NCBI GenBank assembly: GCA_019455065.1
Contig: JACFNC010000016.1
Span: 38,653 to 102,652, forward strand
Source of the DNA: Rhodospirillales bacterium
GTDB taxonomy: Bacteria; Pseudomonadota; Alphaproteobacteria; Rhodospirillales; Magnetospirillaceae
DNA: 64,000 nt
Direction: 5' to 3'
The position numbers and the translations under genes were made by a program. A model generated the notes under the pieces. It was not told the DNA's origin and ran no database searches. It was given only the letters and a program-made list of their open reading frames with translations. Shown piece after piece: positions 41,073 to 53,479 of the stretch. How positions within the stretch are numbered: the first letter of the stretch is position 1; the number at the start of each line of letters is the position of its first letter.

Positions 41073-42167
41073 TCAGCGATGTTCCGGGTAGAGCGAGAGA
41101 AGTCCTTGATGCGAGGCCGCGCACACGCCGCGCTCGGTGATCAGGCCGGTGACGAGGCGGGCCGGAGTTACATCGAAGCCAAAGTTGGCGGCCGGGCTGC
41201 CGGCCGGTGTGACCGCGACGGACAAGAGTTGGCCGCCGTCCGCCAGCCCCGCGATCCGGGTGACCTCGGCCGGGTCGCGCTGCTCGATGGGTATTTCGTG
41301 CAAACCGTCCTCGATGGTCCAGTCGACGGTCGGCCCCGGCAAGGCGACGTAGAACGGAACCCCGTTGTCATGGGCGGCCAGCGCCTTGAGATAGGTGCCG
41401 ATCTTGTTGCACACGTCCCCCCGCGCGGTGGTGCGGTCGGTGCCGACGATGCACAAATCGACCATGCCATGCTGCATGAGATGGCCGCCCGTGTTGTCGA
41501 CGACGACCGTGTGCGGAACCCCGTGATTGAGCAGTTCCCATGCGGTCAGGTTGGCGCCCTGATTGCGCGGCCGCGTCTCGTCAACCCAGACATGGACCGG
41601 AACACCGGCGTCGTGGGCCATGTAGATCGGCGCCGTCGCGGTGCCCCAGTCGACGGTCGCCAGCCAGCCGGCGTTGCAATGGGTCAGCACGTTGAGGCGC
41701 GCAGGACGCCCCTTGCGTTCCCATAGCTCGCGGATGAGCGCAAGGCCGTGGCGGCCGATGGCGGCGTTGATGGCCACGTCCTCCTCGCAGATCGCGGCGG
41801 CGCGGGCGTAGGCCGCCGCCGGCCGGGCCTCGGGCGCCAAGCCGCCCAGGCGGCCGCGCAGATCGTCCAGCGCCCAGCGCAGGTTGACCGCCGTTGGCCG
41901 CGTGGCGTAGAGACGCCGGTACGCCTCGGCGAGGCCGCCCTCCGATGCGTCGGCGCGCATCGCCAGGGCCATGCCGTAGGCGGCGGTGGCGCCGATCAGA
42001 GGCGCCCCGCGCACCCACATGTCGCGAATGGCCCGCTCAGCGTCGGCCAGGGTTTCCAGCCGCACCTTGACGAAGGCGTGCGGCAATCGGGTCTGGTCGA
42101 TAATCTCGACCGCCCAGCCGTCGGACGCCACGGCGATCGGCCGCGTCGGAGCCCCGTTAACCTTCAT
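41073..42167 (-). CDS. mtnA: S-methyl-5-thioribose-1-phosphate isomerase
   Basis: 364 residues. It isomerises methylthioribose 1-phosphate, the MtnP product, to methylthioribulose 1-phosphate. Signatures: [15 protein letters not shown], the catalytic Cys in [17 protein letters not shown], and the catalytic Asp in [19 protein letters not shown]. This is the eIF2B-like fold. Coupled to the class II aldolase downstream (one-base gap). Separated from mtnP by a chemoreceptor gene. Confidence 0.95.
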   Translation of the reverse strand: MKVNGAPTRPIAVASDGWAVEIIDQTRLPHAFVKVRLETLADAERAIRDMWVRGAPLIGATAAYGMALAMRADASEGGLAEAYRRLYATRPTAVNLRWALDDLRGRLGGLAPEARPAAAYARAAAICEEDVAINAAIGRHGLALIRELWERKGRPARLNVLTHCNAGWLATVDWGTATAPIYMAHDAGVPVHVWVDETRPRNQGANLTAWELLNHGVPHTVVVDNTGGHLMQHGMVDLCIVGTDRTTARGDVCNKIGTYLKALAAHDNGVPFYVALPGPTVDWTIEDGLHEIPIEQRDPAEVTRIAGLADGGQLLSVAVTPAGSPAANFGFDVTPARLVTGLITERGVCAASHQGLLSLYPEHR

Positions 42168-42252
42168 GACGTTCCCTGGATCGGGGTTGGAGAAACCGCC
42201 GACATATTGACCATCGGGGGCGGAAACGCAACCCCGACGACGCGGCGCTCGA

Positions 42253-43692
42253 TCAGGTCGTATAGCCCAGTCTCAACCCGCCCCAGTGCCGGCCGTTCAC
42301 CGAGATGGGGGCGGACAGGTCCTTCATCAGCACGAAACTGTCGCCGCCCATATGCCGCCGGTAGGTCTGCAGCAGGAATCGGCGGGTGTTCCGGCCGGCG
42401 CGCAGGCCGGTGCGGTCGTTGAAGATCCGCCTGTTGCGGCAGTTGGCGTTGTTCCAGTCGCGGTCGGCTCCCTGGCGGTGGGAAAACTTGAGGTTATGCG
42501 TGGGCAGATACCCGTTGCGGTCGACCGGCGCGCAGAAGACGACCTTGGGGCCAAGTTCCAGCATCGGTTCGAGGATCGCTGGCAGGACGGCGTCGGTGAA
42601 TTCCACGAAACGGGTCGTGTACTGCTGCGGGTCGGTCCCGGCGACGGGGCGGTAATCCTCGTCGAAAAGATCGGCCGCAGACATACGGCCGGTTCGTATT
42701 CCTTCCTCGAAAAGCCCTGAGATCCGCGCCGCCGCCGCCATCACCGCCTCGACCATCGGCCGGTCCTGGGGGCGCGCACCCGCCTCGGTCAGCAGGTTGA
42801 CCAGGCGTTCGCTGCCGTCGAGCACTGCCGAAATGCGAGCGTCGGCGGCCCGCAGATGATCGCTGGTGCGCGTCACGCCGGCAACGAACCGCTCGATCGC
42901 GGCGGTCACCTCGTCGCATTGCACCAGGCTCGTCGCCGCCGCCTTTGAAATCTGGCCCATCTTCTGCCGCACGACTTGCGCCGAGCTGGCCGAGGATTCG
43001 GACGTCTCGTTGATGATGCCGACCCCTTTGTTGACGGCGTCAGCCCGCGTGACGGTCAGTCCGCTCGCCGCCTTGAGGTCGTTGACGTTGTCATCGAGGG
43101 CGCCGATCGTGGCTTCGATACCGCTCGTCGTCTCGGCGGTGCGGCGGGCCAACGTCTTGACCTCGGTGGCCACCACGGCGAAGCCCTTGCCCGCTTCGCC
43201 CGCCCGTGCCGCTTCGATGGTGGCGTTGAGTGCCAGAAGGTTGGTCTGACGCGTAATCGCCTGGATGTTGCGCGACATGCCTCGAACTTCGCCGAGCGAG
43301 CGGTCGACCGACCCCAGCCGATCTTCGATGCCGCGCACATGCGAGACGAGTTCGTGGATGTCGGCGAGCGCACCGGCGATCGTTTGGGCCGCGGTCCGAG
43401 ACTGATCGGCGACCTTGGCGGTAACGTCCTCGGCTTCGCGGCCGACCGTGTCAATGTCGCGGATTGCTTGGCGCAAGGCGCCGGCGATTTGCATGAGGTC
43501 GGTGAAAAGCCGAACCTGGTCCTGCACGAAGCGAGCGACCTCGCCGACGTTGCCCGCGACGTCCGCCAGTTCGAGGCTGAGTAGTTCGATCCCTTCGAGT
43601 ATTTCGCCCGGAACCGCGGCCGAGTGCTCGGCCACCACGACGGGCGGGCGTGCCGGGACGCGCCCGTCACCCTCCGCAAACCTTTGCGACAT
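42253..43692 (-). CDS. Soluble methyl-accepting chemotaxis protein with C-terminal sensor-like domain
   Basis: 479 residues with no transmembrane segment, so a cytoplasmic receptor. The signalling tip is intact ([20 protein letters not shown], then [15 protein letters not shown]). After it, about residues 335-479 form a separate domain with many conserved-looking residues: [84 protein letters not shown]. Similar C-terminal domains occur in receptors of Azospirillum/Magnetospirillum-type bacteria; the ligand is unknown. ATG 43692 follows a GGGGGC stretch; a TTG four codons earlier is less likely. It sits between mtnP and mtnA on the same strand. Confidence 0.9.
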   Translation of the reverse strand: MSQRFAEGDGRVPARPPVVVAEHSAAVPGEILEGIELLSLELADVAGNVGEVARFVQDQVRLFTDLMQIAGALRQAIRDIDTVGREAEDVTAKVADQSRTAAQTIAGALADIHELVSHVRGIEDRLGSVDRSLGEVRGMSRNIQAITRQTNLLALNATIEAARAGEAGKGFAVVATEVKTLARRTAETTSGIEATIGALDDNVNDLKAASGLTVTRADAVNKGVGIINETSESSASSAQVVRQKMGQISKAAATSLVQCDEVTAAIERFVAGVTRTSDHLRAADARISAVLDGSERLVNLLTEAGARPQDRPMVEAVMAAAARISGLFEEGIRTGRMSAADLFDEDYRPVAGTDPQQYTTRFVEFTDAVLPAILEPMLELGPKVVFCAPVDRNGYLPTHNLKFSHRQGADRDWNNANCRNRRIFNDRTGLRAGRNTRRFLLQTYRRHMGGDSFVLMKDLSAPISVNGRHWGGLRLGYTT

Positions 43693-43760
43693 GTCTGCCC
43701 CCAAGAATCCCCGCGGGCAGACTATTCGCTACGCAACCGCCGGTCAATTGACCGGCGCGA

Positions 43761-44648
<888 letters not shown>

Positions 44649-44730
44649 CCCAACCTCCCCAAGACGCTGGCGGCCTAGTTAACGGTTATCGGGGGCGGAG
44701 TCCAGGGGAGCACCGCCGGTGCCCCGCCCT

Positions 44731-44765
44731 AAAAAATGAAGGGCGGGTCGAGACCCGCCCTTCAT
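44731..44765 (-). terminator. Intrinsic terminator of petABC
   Basis: A perfect 13-bp stem (ATGAAGGGCGGGT and its complement, 44736-44748 and 44753-44765) with a four-base loop. On the minus strand it is followed directly by six T residues (44736-44731), a textbook Rho-independent terminator 24 bases after the petC stop. Confidence 0.9.
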
Positions 44766-44788
44766 CCCCCCTCACGGGCGCCGCACAC

Positions 44789-45550
44789 TCAGTGCACGGC
44801 GGCCCAGATCCTGCGCTTGAGCGCGAAGAACATCGCCGTCAGCACGATCAGGAACAGCATGGTCTTCAGGCCCATGCTCTTGCGCTGCTCGAGTTCGGGC
44901 TCGGCGGCCCAGTTCAGAAAGGCGACCACATCCTTGGTGATCTGGTCGGCGGTGGCCTGGGTCCCGTCCTCGTAGGTCACCATCTCGTCGAAAATCTGCG
45001 GCGCCATGGCGATCTGATGGCCTGGGAAGGCGACGTTGTAGTTCATCCCCTCGGCCACCTCGACGCCTTCCGGCGGATCCTGGTAGCCGGTCATCAGGCT
45101 GTAGACATAGTCGGGGCCCTTCAGCCGCGCCTTCGTCATCAGCGAGAGATCCGGCGGCAGGGCGCCGTTGTTGGCGACCCGCGCCGCCTGATCGTTCGGG
45201 AAGGGCGCCACGAAGTGGTCGGACGGCAGGGCGGGACGCATGAACATCTCGCCGTCGTCGTTGGGTCCGTCCTCCACCTCCTTCTCGGCGGCGACCTCCT
45301 TGACCTGGTCTTCGGTCAAGCCGATTTGCTGCAGATTGCGGTAGTAGATCAGGTTCATCGAGTGGCAGTTGCCGCAAATCTCGCGATAAACCTGGAACCC
45401 GCGCCGCAGCTGGGCGTGGTCGTAGCTTCCGAAGATGCCTTCCCAGCTCCAGTCCACGTCGGTGATCTGCTGGTCGCCACCGGCCGCCAGGGCGGCGGTG
45501 GAGGCGGCCATGCCGGCGGCCGCCAGGGTGCCGATAATGAACTTACGCAT
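44789..45550 (-). CDS. petC: Cytochrome c1 of the bc1 complex
   Basis: 253 residues with a Sec signal (about 1-22). Haem-binding CGNCH is in YREICGNCHSMNLIYYR, and the axial Met is in the region MNYNVAFPGHQIAMA. A single C-terminal membrane anchor (KTMLFLIVLTAMFFALKRRI) holds it to the inner membrane on the periplasmic side. It passes electrons from the Rieske protein to a soluble cytochrome c. Its ATG shares a base with the petB stop (TAATG). Last gene before the terminator. Confidence 0.96.
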   Translation of the reverse strand: MRKFIIGTLAAAGMAASTAALAAGGDQQITDVDWSWEGIFGSYDHAQLRRGFQVYREICGNCHSMNLIYYRNLQQIGLTEDQVKEVAAEKEVEDGPNDDGEMFMRPALPSDHFVAPFPNDQAARVANNGALPPDLSLMTKARLKGPDYVYSLMTGYQDPPEGVEVAEGMNYNVAFPGHQIAMAPQIFDEMVTYEDGTQATADQITKDVVAFLNWAAEPELEQRKSMGLKTMLFLIVLTAMFFALKRRIWAAVH

Positions 45551-46791
45551 TACACCTTCTCCATCTGGGCGGTCGCGGCGGCCGGCTTGAGCACCGGGGC
45601 GCTGATGGACTGCGGCACCGGACGCGGCTTCTCCAGCCGTCCCAGCAGCGGCATGACGATCAGGAAGTGCGCGAAATAATATGCCGTGGCGATGCGACCG
45701 ATCGTGATGAAGGCGCCCTCCGGCGGCTTGGCGCCGATGTAGCCGAGCACGATGCAGTCGATCAGGAACAGCCAGAACACCTGCTTGTAGATCGGCCGGA
45801 AGCGCGCGCTGCGCACCCGCGACCGGTCAAGCCAGGGCAGGGCGAACAGGATCAGGATCGAGCCGAACATCAACACCACCCCGCCCAGCTTGTCCGGCAC
45901 CGCGCGCAGGATGGCGTAGAATGGCAGGAAGTACCATTCCGGCACGATGTGCGGCGGCGTCACCAGCGGATTGGCCGGGATGTAGTTGTCGGGCTCGCCG
46001 AAGAAGTTCGGCGCGTAGAAGACGAAGAACAGATAGAACAGCAGGAACACGCCCACCCCGAACAGATCCTTGATCGTGTAGTAGGGATGGAAGGGGATGG
46101 TGTCCTGCGGGCCCTTGACGTCGATGCCCAGCGGATTGCCCGACTTCGTGGTGTGCAGCGCCCACAGGTGCAGGAACACCACGGCGACCAGCACGAACGG
46201 CAGCAGGTAATGCAGGGCGAAGAAGCGGTTGAGGGTCGGGTTGTCGACCGAGAAGCCGCCCCACAGCCAGGTCACGATGTCCTCGCCGACCAGCGGGATC
46301 GCCGAGAACAGGTTGGTGATGACGGTGGCGCCCCAGAAGCTCATCTGCCCCCACGGCAGCACGTAGCCCATGAACGCGGTGGCCATCATGACCAGCAGGA
46401 TGACGATGCCGAGCCACCACAGCAGTTCGCGCGGCGCCTTGTACGAGCCGTAATAGAGGCCGCGGAAGATATGGATATAGACGACGATGAAGAACATCGA
46501 CGCCCCGTTCATGTGCAGATAGCGCAGCAGCCAGCCGTAATTGACGTCGCGCATGATGCGCTCGACGCTGGTGAAGGCGTAGTCGACATGCGGGGTGTAG
46601 CTCATCGCCAGGAAGATGCCGGTCATCAGCATGATGACCAGGACGAAAAGGGCGAGAGACCCGAAGTTCCACCAATAATTCAAGTTCTTGGGGGTCGGAT
46701 AGTCGATCGCGCTGTGCTGCATGACGGTGAAGATCGGCATGCGCTCGTCGATCCACCGGATGGCCTTGTTCTGAAAGGTATGGCCGCTCAT
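45550..46791 (-). CDS. petB: Cytochrome b of the bc1 complex
   Basis: 413 residues, eight membrane helices. Haem-ligand histidines lie in helices B and D ([40 protein letters not shown]). The Qo-site PEWY motif is present ([20 protein letters not shown]). It carries both the Qo and Qi quinone sites. The C-terminus has a short Pro/Ala-rich extension. ATG 46791 is 12 bases after the petA stop. Confidence 0.97.
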   Translation of the reverse strand: MSGHTFQNKAIRWIDERMPIFTVMQHSAIDYPTPKNLNYWWNFGSLALFVLVIMLMTGIFLAMSYTPHVDYAFTSVERIMRDVNYGWLLRYLHMNGASMFFIVVYIHIFRGLYYGSYKAPRELLWWLGIVILLVMMATAFMGYVLPWGQMSFWGATVITNLFSAIPLVGEDIVTWLWGGFSVDNPTLNRFFALHYLLPFVLVAVVFLHLWALHTTKSGNPLGIDVKGPQDTIPFHPYYTIKDLFGVGVFLLFYLFFVFYAPNFFGEPDNYIPANPLVTPPHIVPEWYFLPFYAILRAVPDKLGGVVLMFGSILILFALPWLDRSRVRSARFRPIYKQVFWLFLIDCIVLGYIGAKPPEGAFITIGRIATAYYFAHFLIVMPLLGRLEKPRPVPQSISAPVLKPAAATAQMEKV

Positions 46792-46803
46792 CGTTCAGGT
46801 CTC

Positions 46804-47358
46804 CTAGCCGATCCGGACGCGGTTGTCGTCGAGGAACGTGTATTCCGGCACCACCAGGTTGGCAGGCGCCGGACCCTTGCGGATGCGGCCCGACGTGTCG
46901 TAGTGCGATCCATGGCACGGGCAGAACCAGCCGTTGTAGTCGCCCTTCGGTTCGCTGGTCTTCTGGCCCAGCGGAATGCAGCCCAGGTGCGTGCAGACGC
47001 CGACCAGGACCAGCCATTCCGCTTTTTGGACGCGATCCTCGTCCTTCTGCGGATCGGGCAGGCCGGAGGCGTCCGCGGCGCGCGCCTCCTCGATCTCCCG
47101 CGCCGTGCGATGGCGGATGAAGACCGGCTTGCCGCGCCAGGTCACGGTGATGCTCTGCCCCTCGGCGATCGGCGAAAGGTCGACCTCGGTCGAGGACAGC
47201 GCCAAGACGTCGGCGGCGGGATTCATGCTATGGATGAAAGGCCAGAGCGCGATGGCCGTTCCCACCGCCCCGACGGCCGTCGTCGCATAGAGCAGGAAGT
47301 CCCGGCGAGTCTCTCCCTGTCCGGGCGCGCCATGGGCGTGAGATGCGGTGTCAGCCAT
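46804..47358 (-). CDS. petA: Ubiquinol-cytochrome c reductase iron-sulfur (Rieske) subunit
   Basis: 184 residues from ATG 47358 (AGAGG upstream); the frame opens 19 codons earlier without support. A twin-arginine motif precedes the single helix ([20 protein letters not shown]). The [2Fe-2S] ligands are in [10 protein letters not shown] and [14 protein letters not shown]. It moves electrons from ubiquinol at Qo to cytochrome c1. First gene of petABC. Confidence 0.97.
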   Translation of the reverse strand: MADTASHAHGAPGQGETRRDFLLYATTAVGAVGTAIALWPFIHSMNPAADVLALSSTEVDLSPIAEGQSITVTWRGKPVFIRHRTAREIEEARAADASGLPDPQKDEDRVQKAEWLVLVGVCTHLGCIPLGQKTSEPKGDYNGWFCPCHGSHYDTSGRIRKGPAPANLVVPEYTFLDDNRVRIG

Positions 47359-47414
47359 TCTGTTACCTCTTGTTGCCCCGCAAGAAACGGTTGCCCCACG
47401 AAAAAAGCGCGTCA

Positions 47415-47443
47415 ATTAACCACACTAGCCGAGTGAAGTTCAA
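47415..47443 (-). promoter_or_regulatory. Candidate petABC promoter
   Basis: On the minus strand TTGAAC, 17-base spacer, then GTTAAT, ending 57 bases before the petA ATG, in the 207-bp gap divergent to trmL. Moderate match to sigma-70 consensus. Confidence 0.4.
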
Positions 47444-47565
47444 GCGGGTCGGTATAGGCACCTAGGCCTTTGGTCCAGGGTTGGAAAGCGGAATCGGTCT
47501 TGGAGAATTGGACACGCCGCCATTTCGAATCACATTAGTAACAATTTGATCATTAAGGGTTCCTG

Positions 47566-48030
47566 ATGCGCCTCGCTCTCTACCAACCTGACATACCTCA
47601 AAACACGGGGACTATCCTGCGGCTTGCGGCTTGTTTGGCCTTGCCCGTCGACATCATCGAACCCTGCGGCTTCCTGCTCGACGATCGCCGACTGCGTCGC
47701 TCGGGAATGGATTATCTCGCCGGCGTCGTGATGATGCGGCACCACTCATGGCAGGAATTTCTCGCCTCCCGGCGCGACCAGCGGGTGGTCCTTCTCACCA
47801 CATGCGGCAATTTGTCGCACCTGGATTTCGCCTACGATCGGGACGACATCCTCCTGCTCGGCCGGGAAAGCGGAGGCGTCCCGCCAGAGGTCCATTCGGC
47901 GGCCGCGGCGGGTGTTCGCGTCCCCATGGCGGCGGGCAGCCGCTCCCTCAACGTCGCCGTCGCCGCCGCCATCGTCGCCGGCGAGGCGCTGCGCCAGACC
48001 GGCCTTTTCCCCGGGAGAGCGGCTCCATGA
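47566..48030 (+). CDS. trmL: tRNA (cytidine/uridine-34 2'-O)-methyltransferase
   Basis: 154 residues, SPOUT family. N-terminal [20 protein letters not shown] and the knot region [34 protein letters not shown] are diagnostic of TrmL, which methylates the wobble ribose of tRNA-Leu. ATG 47566 lies after an AT-rich tract. Its stop overlaps the hemF start (ATGA). Divergent from petABC. Confidence 0.95.
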   Translation: MRLALYQPDIPQNTGTILRLAACLALPVDIIEPCGFLLDDRRLRRSGMDYLAGVVMMRHHSWQEFLASRRDQRVVLLTTCGNLSHLDFAYDRDDILLLGRESGGVPPEVHSAAAAGVRVPMAAGSRSLNVAVAAAIVAGEALRQTGLFPGRAAP

Positions 48031-48863
48031 AATTGCTCGCCGAATGGCGTGAGAGCGCCGAGACATGGTTCACGCGGTTACGTGACCGCCTGTGCGACGC
48101 TTGCGAAGCTCTGGAGAGAGCCTCAGCGTCAGCGATGCCGGCCGGCCGCTTCGAGCGCAGCGACTGGCGACGGGAAGGCGGGGGCGGCGGAACGATGGCG
48201 CTGATGCGCGGCCGCGTGTTCGAAAAAGTCGGCGTGAACGTTTCGACGGTACAGGGCGAGTTCTCCGAAGAAATGCGGCGGCATATCCCCGGGGCGGCGG
48301 AAGACCCGCGTTTCTGGGCGACGGGCATCTCCATGGTGGCCCATCCCCTCTCGCCGCACGTGCCGGCCGCGCACATGAACACCCGAATGATCGTCACCAC
48401 ACGTCATTGGTTCGGTGGCGGCGCCGACCTTACGCCGACCTTCCCGGTGGACGAGGACACCCGCGACTTTCATGCGGCGTTGAAGGCGGCGTGCATGGCG
48501 CACGGCAAGGATCACGCCCGTTACAAGCGATGGTGCGACGAGTACTTCTTCCTGCCGCATCGCAATGAGGCGCGGGGGGTCGGCGGCATCTTTTTCGATT
48601 ATCTGGACGACGGCGACCCGGCCTTGGACTTCGCCTTCGTCCGCGCGGTCGGCGACGCGTTCCTGCAAATCTATCCCGCCATCGTCACCCGCCGCATGAA
48701 CCGGCCTTGGACCGAGGCGGAACGGCGGGCGCTCTTGATCAAGCGTGGCCGCTATGTCGAATTCAACCTGCTCTACGACCGCGGGACCGCCTTCGGGCTC
48801 AAGACCGGGGGCAACGTGGAGGCCGTCCTGATGAGCCTGCCTCCCGCCGTCGCTTGGCCCTGA
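48027..48863 (+). CDS. hemF: Oxygen-dependent coproporphyrinogen III oxidase
   Basis: 278 residues from ATG 48027, overlapping trmL by four bases. It decarboxylates coproporphyrinogen III to protoporphyrinogen IX using O2. Signatures: [39 protein letters not shown], and the C-terminal [20 protein letters not shown] plus [13 protein letters not shown]. The N-terminal [12 protein letters not shown] and [11 protein letters not shown] are also typical. Shows aerobic haem synthesis. It converges with a small gene with no gap. Confidence 0.96.
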   Translation: MKLLAEWRESAETWFTRLRDRLCDACEALERASASAMPAGRFERSDWRREGGGGGTMALMRGRVFEKVGVNVSTVQGEFSEEMRRHIPGAAEDPRFWATGISMVAHPLSPHVPAAHMNTRMIVTTRHWFGGGADLTPTFPVDEDTRDFHAALKAACMAHGKDHARYKRWCDEYFFLPHRNEARGVGGIFFDYLDDGDPALDFAFVRAVGDAFLQIYPAIVTRRMNRPWTEAERRALLIKRGRYVEFNLLYDRGTAFGLKTGGNVEAVLMSLPPAVAWP

Positions 48864-49055
48864 TCACATCCGCGTTGCGGTCGCCCGGCCGAGCCGGCGT
48901 TCCACCGCGCTGAGGACGAGCAACGCCCTCGATTCATCGGGGATGAGCCCGGCCTCGCCCAATTCACGCGCCCAGTCCTCGGCAAACCGGCTCGCATCGC
49001 GCCCATAGCGGGCGATCAACTCGTCCGCCGCCCGTTCCACATCCGAAATCGCCAT
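48864..49055 (-). CDS. Small conserved-looking helical protein
   Basis: 63 residues, acidic and fully helical in character: DVERAADELIARYGRDASRF, then AEDWARELGEAGLIPDESRA. The ATG at 49055 follows CGGAG. Similar short proteins beginning with an AxxLIxRYG pattern are seen in alphaproteobacteria, but I know no function. It abuts the hemF stop on the opposite strand. The composition resembles real coding sequence, though a small ORF in GC-rich DNA can mislead. Confidence 0.6.
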   Translation of the reverse strand: MAISDVERAADELIARYGRDASRFAEDWARELGEAGLIPDESRALLVLSAVERRLGRATATRM

Positions 49056-49175
49056 GGCTCCGATCCCTTTCCAATTGCCACCGGCCCCTCTTTATTGAGG
49101 TGCGCTGGCCGCTCAGGGCGGTCAATCCGGCCGGCAGGGCGGGTCGGAACTTGCCATTCGGCTTATTGAAACCGG

Positions 49176-49823
49176 TCAGGGTTTTCTTAGGACCCCTAGA
49201 AGGCCGGGCACCGGATGCCCCGCTTCGAGGCGACAGACGGCGGGCTGAAAAGCCACAGGCTCGAGTCCCGCGAGCGCCGCCGTGCGGCGCAAATAGGCTT
49301 CGCCATGGCGATAACGGTGCTTCTCGCCCAGCCGCCACTCGCCCTCGTCGAGCAGTTCCACGGTGAAGGCCAGCAGGCCAGCGGTCCGCAACGCCGCCGA
49401 TGCGGCCTCGATGACAGGTTGCAAATCGCCGATATAGACGAACACGTCGCCCGCCACCACCACGTCGTAGGCGGCCGGGCGGGCATGCATGATCTCGCTT
49501 ACATCGCCCACCGCAAGGGAGTCGTAAAGCCCCCGCTCCGCCGCTTTCTCGACCATGCGCGGCGAGAGGTCGACGCCGTCGAGGCGCCTCGCGAGAGCCC
49601 GCACCTCAATGCCGCAAAGACCCGTTCCGCAGCCGATGTCTAGGATGTCCAGCGTGCCGCTGCGGCCCTCGACCAGCGGCTCGATGGCCGCCCTGAGCAA
49701 TTGGGGGGCCTGGTAGGCGAGCCTCCCTTGAAGATCCGCCTCGAAACGTTCGGCATACTGGTCGAACAGGCTTCGCACGTATTCGGCAGGGGCGGTGGCC
49801 GGAACGGCATCCTGTTCGATCAC
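49176..49823 (-). CDS. Class I SAM-dependent methyltransferase
   Basis: 215 residues. SAM-binding motif I is LDILDIGCGTGLCGIEVRAL; DGVDLSPRMVEKAAERGLYD and YDVVVAGDVFVYIGDL follow. The N-terminus (EYVRSLFDQYAERFEADLQG) resembles the methyltransferase half of TPR-methyltransferase proteins. Start GTG 49823 overlaps the TPR gene stop by four bases (GTGA), so the two polypeptides are co-translated and probably act together. Substrate unknown. Confidence 0.88.
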   Translation of the reverse strand: MIEQDAVPATAPAEYVRSLFDQYAERFEADLQGRLAYQAPQLLRAAIEPLVEGRSGTLDILDIGCGTGLCGIEVRALARRLDGVDLSPRMVEKAAERGLYDSLAVGDVSEIMHARPAAYDVVVAGDVFVYIGDLQPVIEAASAALRTAGLLAFTVELLDEGEWRLGEKHRYRHGEAYLRRTAALAGLEPVAFQPAVCRLEAGHPVPGLLGVLRKP

Positions 49824-50782
49824 GGCAATGCCAGCGAGGCGCCGAGCTTATCGGCGGGCTCCAGTTCGAGATACCGACGGAAATGCCGTGCCGCCCTTCC
49901 CGGCTCGCCGCGGCCACGCCAGGCATCCCCCAGGAAATACTGGGCCGCGGCCAGGTCGGGGGCGAGCTTCGCCGCCGTCTCGAAGGCCGACAGCGCCCTT
50001 GCCGGATCATTCCGCGCCACCACCTGCCCCAGCACCAGCCAGGCATCGGCATTGGCGCGATCGAGGGCGATGGCGCGCTCGGCATGCTTCAGCGCCTCGG
50101 GCGCACGGCGCGTTTCATGATAGAGCCCGGCCAGATTGGCGTGGACCGAGGCGCGGTCCGGCCGCAAGGCCAGTGCGGTGAGGAACGCCGTCTCGGCCTC
50201 CTGCATCCGGCCGCAAGTCCGCAAGGCCACCCCGAGATTGTTGTGTGCGCTCGCCCAGTCCGCCCGCAAGGTGACGGCGGTGCGCAGGTTGGTCACGGCC
50301 TCGGCTGCCTCGCCCGCGGCGATCAGCAGGCTGCCGAGGCCTTCGTGGGCATCGGCCCGGTCGGGATCCAGCGCCAGCGCGCACCGATAATTGGCGATCG
50401 CCTCGTCGTTTCTTCCCAGGGCACGCAGGACTTCGGCCAACTCGCAGCGCAGGTTGGCGCCGTCGCCGCCGGGCAACCGGGAAACCAGGTCGTACTGCTC
50501 GGCGGCGGCCTGCCTTCGCCCGGTTGCGGCGAGGGCGCGCGCCAGCGCCATGTTGGGCGCCACGGCCAACGGGGTCGCCGCCACCGCCCGCCGCAGATGT
50601 TCGACGGCCCGCTTGGCCTGTCCGGCCCGAAGGCACAGCAGGCCGAGCAGATAATGTGCACCGCCGTGCCCGGGCTGCTGCTTCTCGATCAGCAGGCCCA
50701 ACTGGCGCGCTTCGGCCGCGCGCCCGGCATCGAAATGCCTCGCGGCCAGGGTGAACGCCTGGCCCACGTCCAACGGCTTCAT
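49820..50782 (-). CDS. Tetratricopeptide repeat protein
   Basis: 320 residues made of about eight TPR units of 34 residues with the usual W/L-G-Y/A-A-P spacing (for example AHYLLGLLCLRAGQAKRAVE, ANLAGLYHETRRAPEALKHA, AQYFLGDAWRGRGEPGRAAR). No signal peptide, so cytoplasmic scaffold. In other bacteria this arrangement is fused into one protein with the methyltransferase encoded downstream; here it is two overlapping genes. Divergent from the HPF-like gene. Confidence 0.88.
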   Translation of the reverse strand: MKPLDVGQAFTLAARHFDAGRAAEARQLGLLIEKQQPGHGGAHYLLGLLCLRAGQAKRAVEHLRRAVAATPLAVAPNMALARALAATGRRQAAAEQYDLVSRLPGGDGANLRCELAEVLRALGRNDEAIANYRCALALDPDRADAHEGLGSLLIAAGEAAEAVTNLRTAVTLRADWASAHNNLGVALRTCGRMQEAETAFLTALALRPDRASVHANLAGLYHETRRAPEALKHAERAIALDRANADAWLVLGQVVARNDPARALSAFETAAKLAPDLAAAQYFLGDAWRGRGEPGRAARHFRRYLELEPADKLGASLALP

Positions 50783-50905
50783 TCAGTTCTCAAGCGATTT
50801 GTCTGGATTTGGGAAGGCGAATCCGGCCGCTCTTTTCAAACCCCGGCGACACCCTCACGTCTAGAGAATGACACACCCCGCAAAAGCTGCAAGATCGAGG
50901 TTTAC

Positions 50906-51478
50906 ATGGACGTGCCGCTGGAGATCCGCTTTCACAATCTACCCCCTTCGGACGCCATCGAGGCCATTATCCGCGAACGCGCGGCCAAGCTCGAAAAGGT
51001 GTTCGAACGATTGACGAGCTGCCGGGTCGCCGTCGAGGCGCCGCACAAGCAGCACCGCAAGGGCAACATCTACAGCGTCACCATCAATCTTGGCGTGCCG
51101 GGCGGTGAACTGATGGTCAACCGCGCCCCGCACAAGCCGCGCCTGCGCTACGCCAATCCCGACCTATACAAGGCCCTGCGCGACGCCTTCGACGCCGCCG
51201 AACGACAGTTGAAGGACTACAAAGCCAAGCTGCGCGGCGAGATCAAGATTCATCCCGACGCCTTCCACGGCCAGGTCACCGAGCTTCATCTCGATCGGGA
51301 CCACGGTTTCCTGACCACGGCCACCGGCAGCCAGCTCTATTTCCACCGCAACAGCCTGATGAACGGCGACTTCGAGACACTTCAGCCGGGGCAGGAGGTG
51401 CATTACGTCGAGGCGGTCGGCGACACGGGGCCCCTGGCCACCAAGGTGTGGGTGGCCGAACCGCACGAGGAATTCTAG
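50906..51478 (+). CDS. HPF/RaiA-family ribosome-associated protein fused to a cold-shock domain
   Basis: 190 residues from ATG 50906 (GAGG upstream). Residues 1-110 match the ribosome hibernation factor fold (LEIRFHNLPPSDAIEAIIRE, RAAKLEKVFERLTSCRVAVE, YKALRDAFDAAERQLKDYKA). Residues about 125-187 are a cold-shock-like OB fold (GQVTELHLDRDHGFLTTATG, LYFHRNSLMNGDFETLQPGQ). Canonical HPF lacks the second domain. It could bind the ribosome and single-stranded RNA together, but the effect is not known. The frame runs far upstream antisense to the TPR gene; that part is not coding. Confidence 0.88.
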   Translation: MDVPLEIRFHNLPPSDAIEAIIRERAAKLEKVFERLTSCRVAVEAPHKQHRKGNIYSVTINLGVPGGELMVNRAPHKPRLRYANPDLYKALRDAFDAAERQLKDYKAKLRGEIKIHPDAFHGQVTELHLDRDHGFLTTATGSQLYFHRNSLMNGDFETLQPGQEVHYVEAVGDTGPLATKVWVAEPHEEF

Positions 51479-51618
51479 GAAGCTGAGGCGACGTCGACAC
51501 CGACCGTGCCCAGCGCGGTCATCGCGCCAAAGAGCCACGCCGTCGATATCGCTCCGTTGATGAACAGGTCGAGGGCGTCCTGACGTTCCGGCTGGCGGGC
51601 CGCCGCCCGGCCGTCAAT
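51475..51618 (-). CDS. Possible small ORF or gene remnant
   Basis: In the 225-bp gap before rnhB the minus strand holds a 47-codon open stretch ending at TAG (51475-51477), with third positions mostly G/C as in neighbouring genes. It reads DALDLFINGAISTAWLFGAM near the middle, a plausible amphipathic or membrane helix. No ATG/GTG/TTG begins it: the first candidate is ATT 51618 with AAGGGG upstream, so it may be a 5'-truncated remnant. It overlaps the HPF stop by three bases. Low confidence. Confidence 0.25.
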   Translation of the reverse strand: MDGRAAARQPERQDALDLFINGAISTAWLFGAMTALGTVGVDVASAS

Positions 51619-51703
51619 GTCCTGTCCCCTTGCACGCCCGGTCGGAATGGGGCATCAACCGGATGATGCGGGCATCGCCGCCACGGGCTGCGAAAGGGGA
51701 GGA

Positions 51704-53420
<1,717 letters not shown>

Positions 53421-53479
53421 ATCCCCGGCGAACGCCGCGCGTGCTAGCCTGCGATCCCCAACCCTGGCAAGGACGGCGC

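Noticed and set aside
45667..47436. A 589-codon plus-strand frame opposite petB and petA
   Set aside because: Antisense to cytochrome b and Rieske with full motifs; the encoded sequence is a charged His/Gln/Asp-rich string typical of antisense to hydrophobic proteins.
51617..51703. A 29-residue N-terminal extension of rnhB
   Set aside because: ATG 51704 follows AAAGGGGAGGA directly and gives the usual start of RNase HII.
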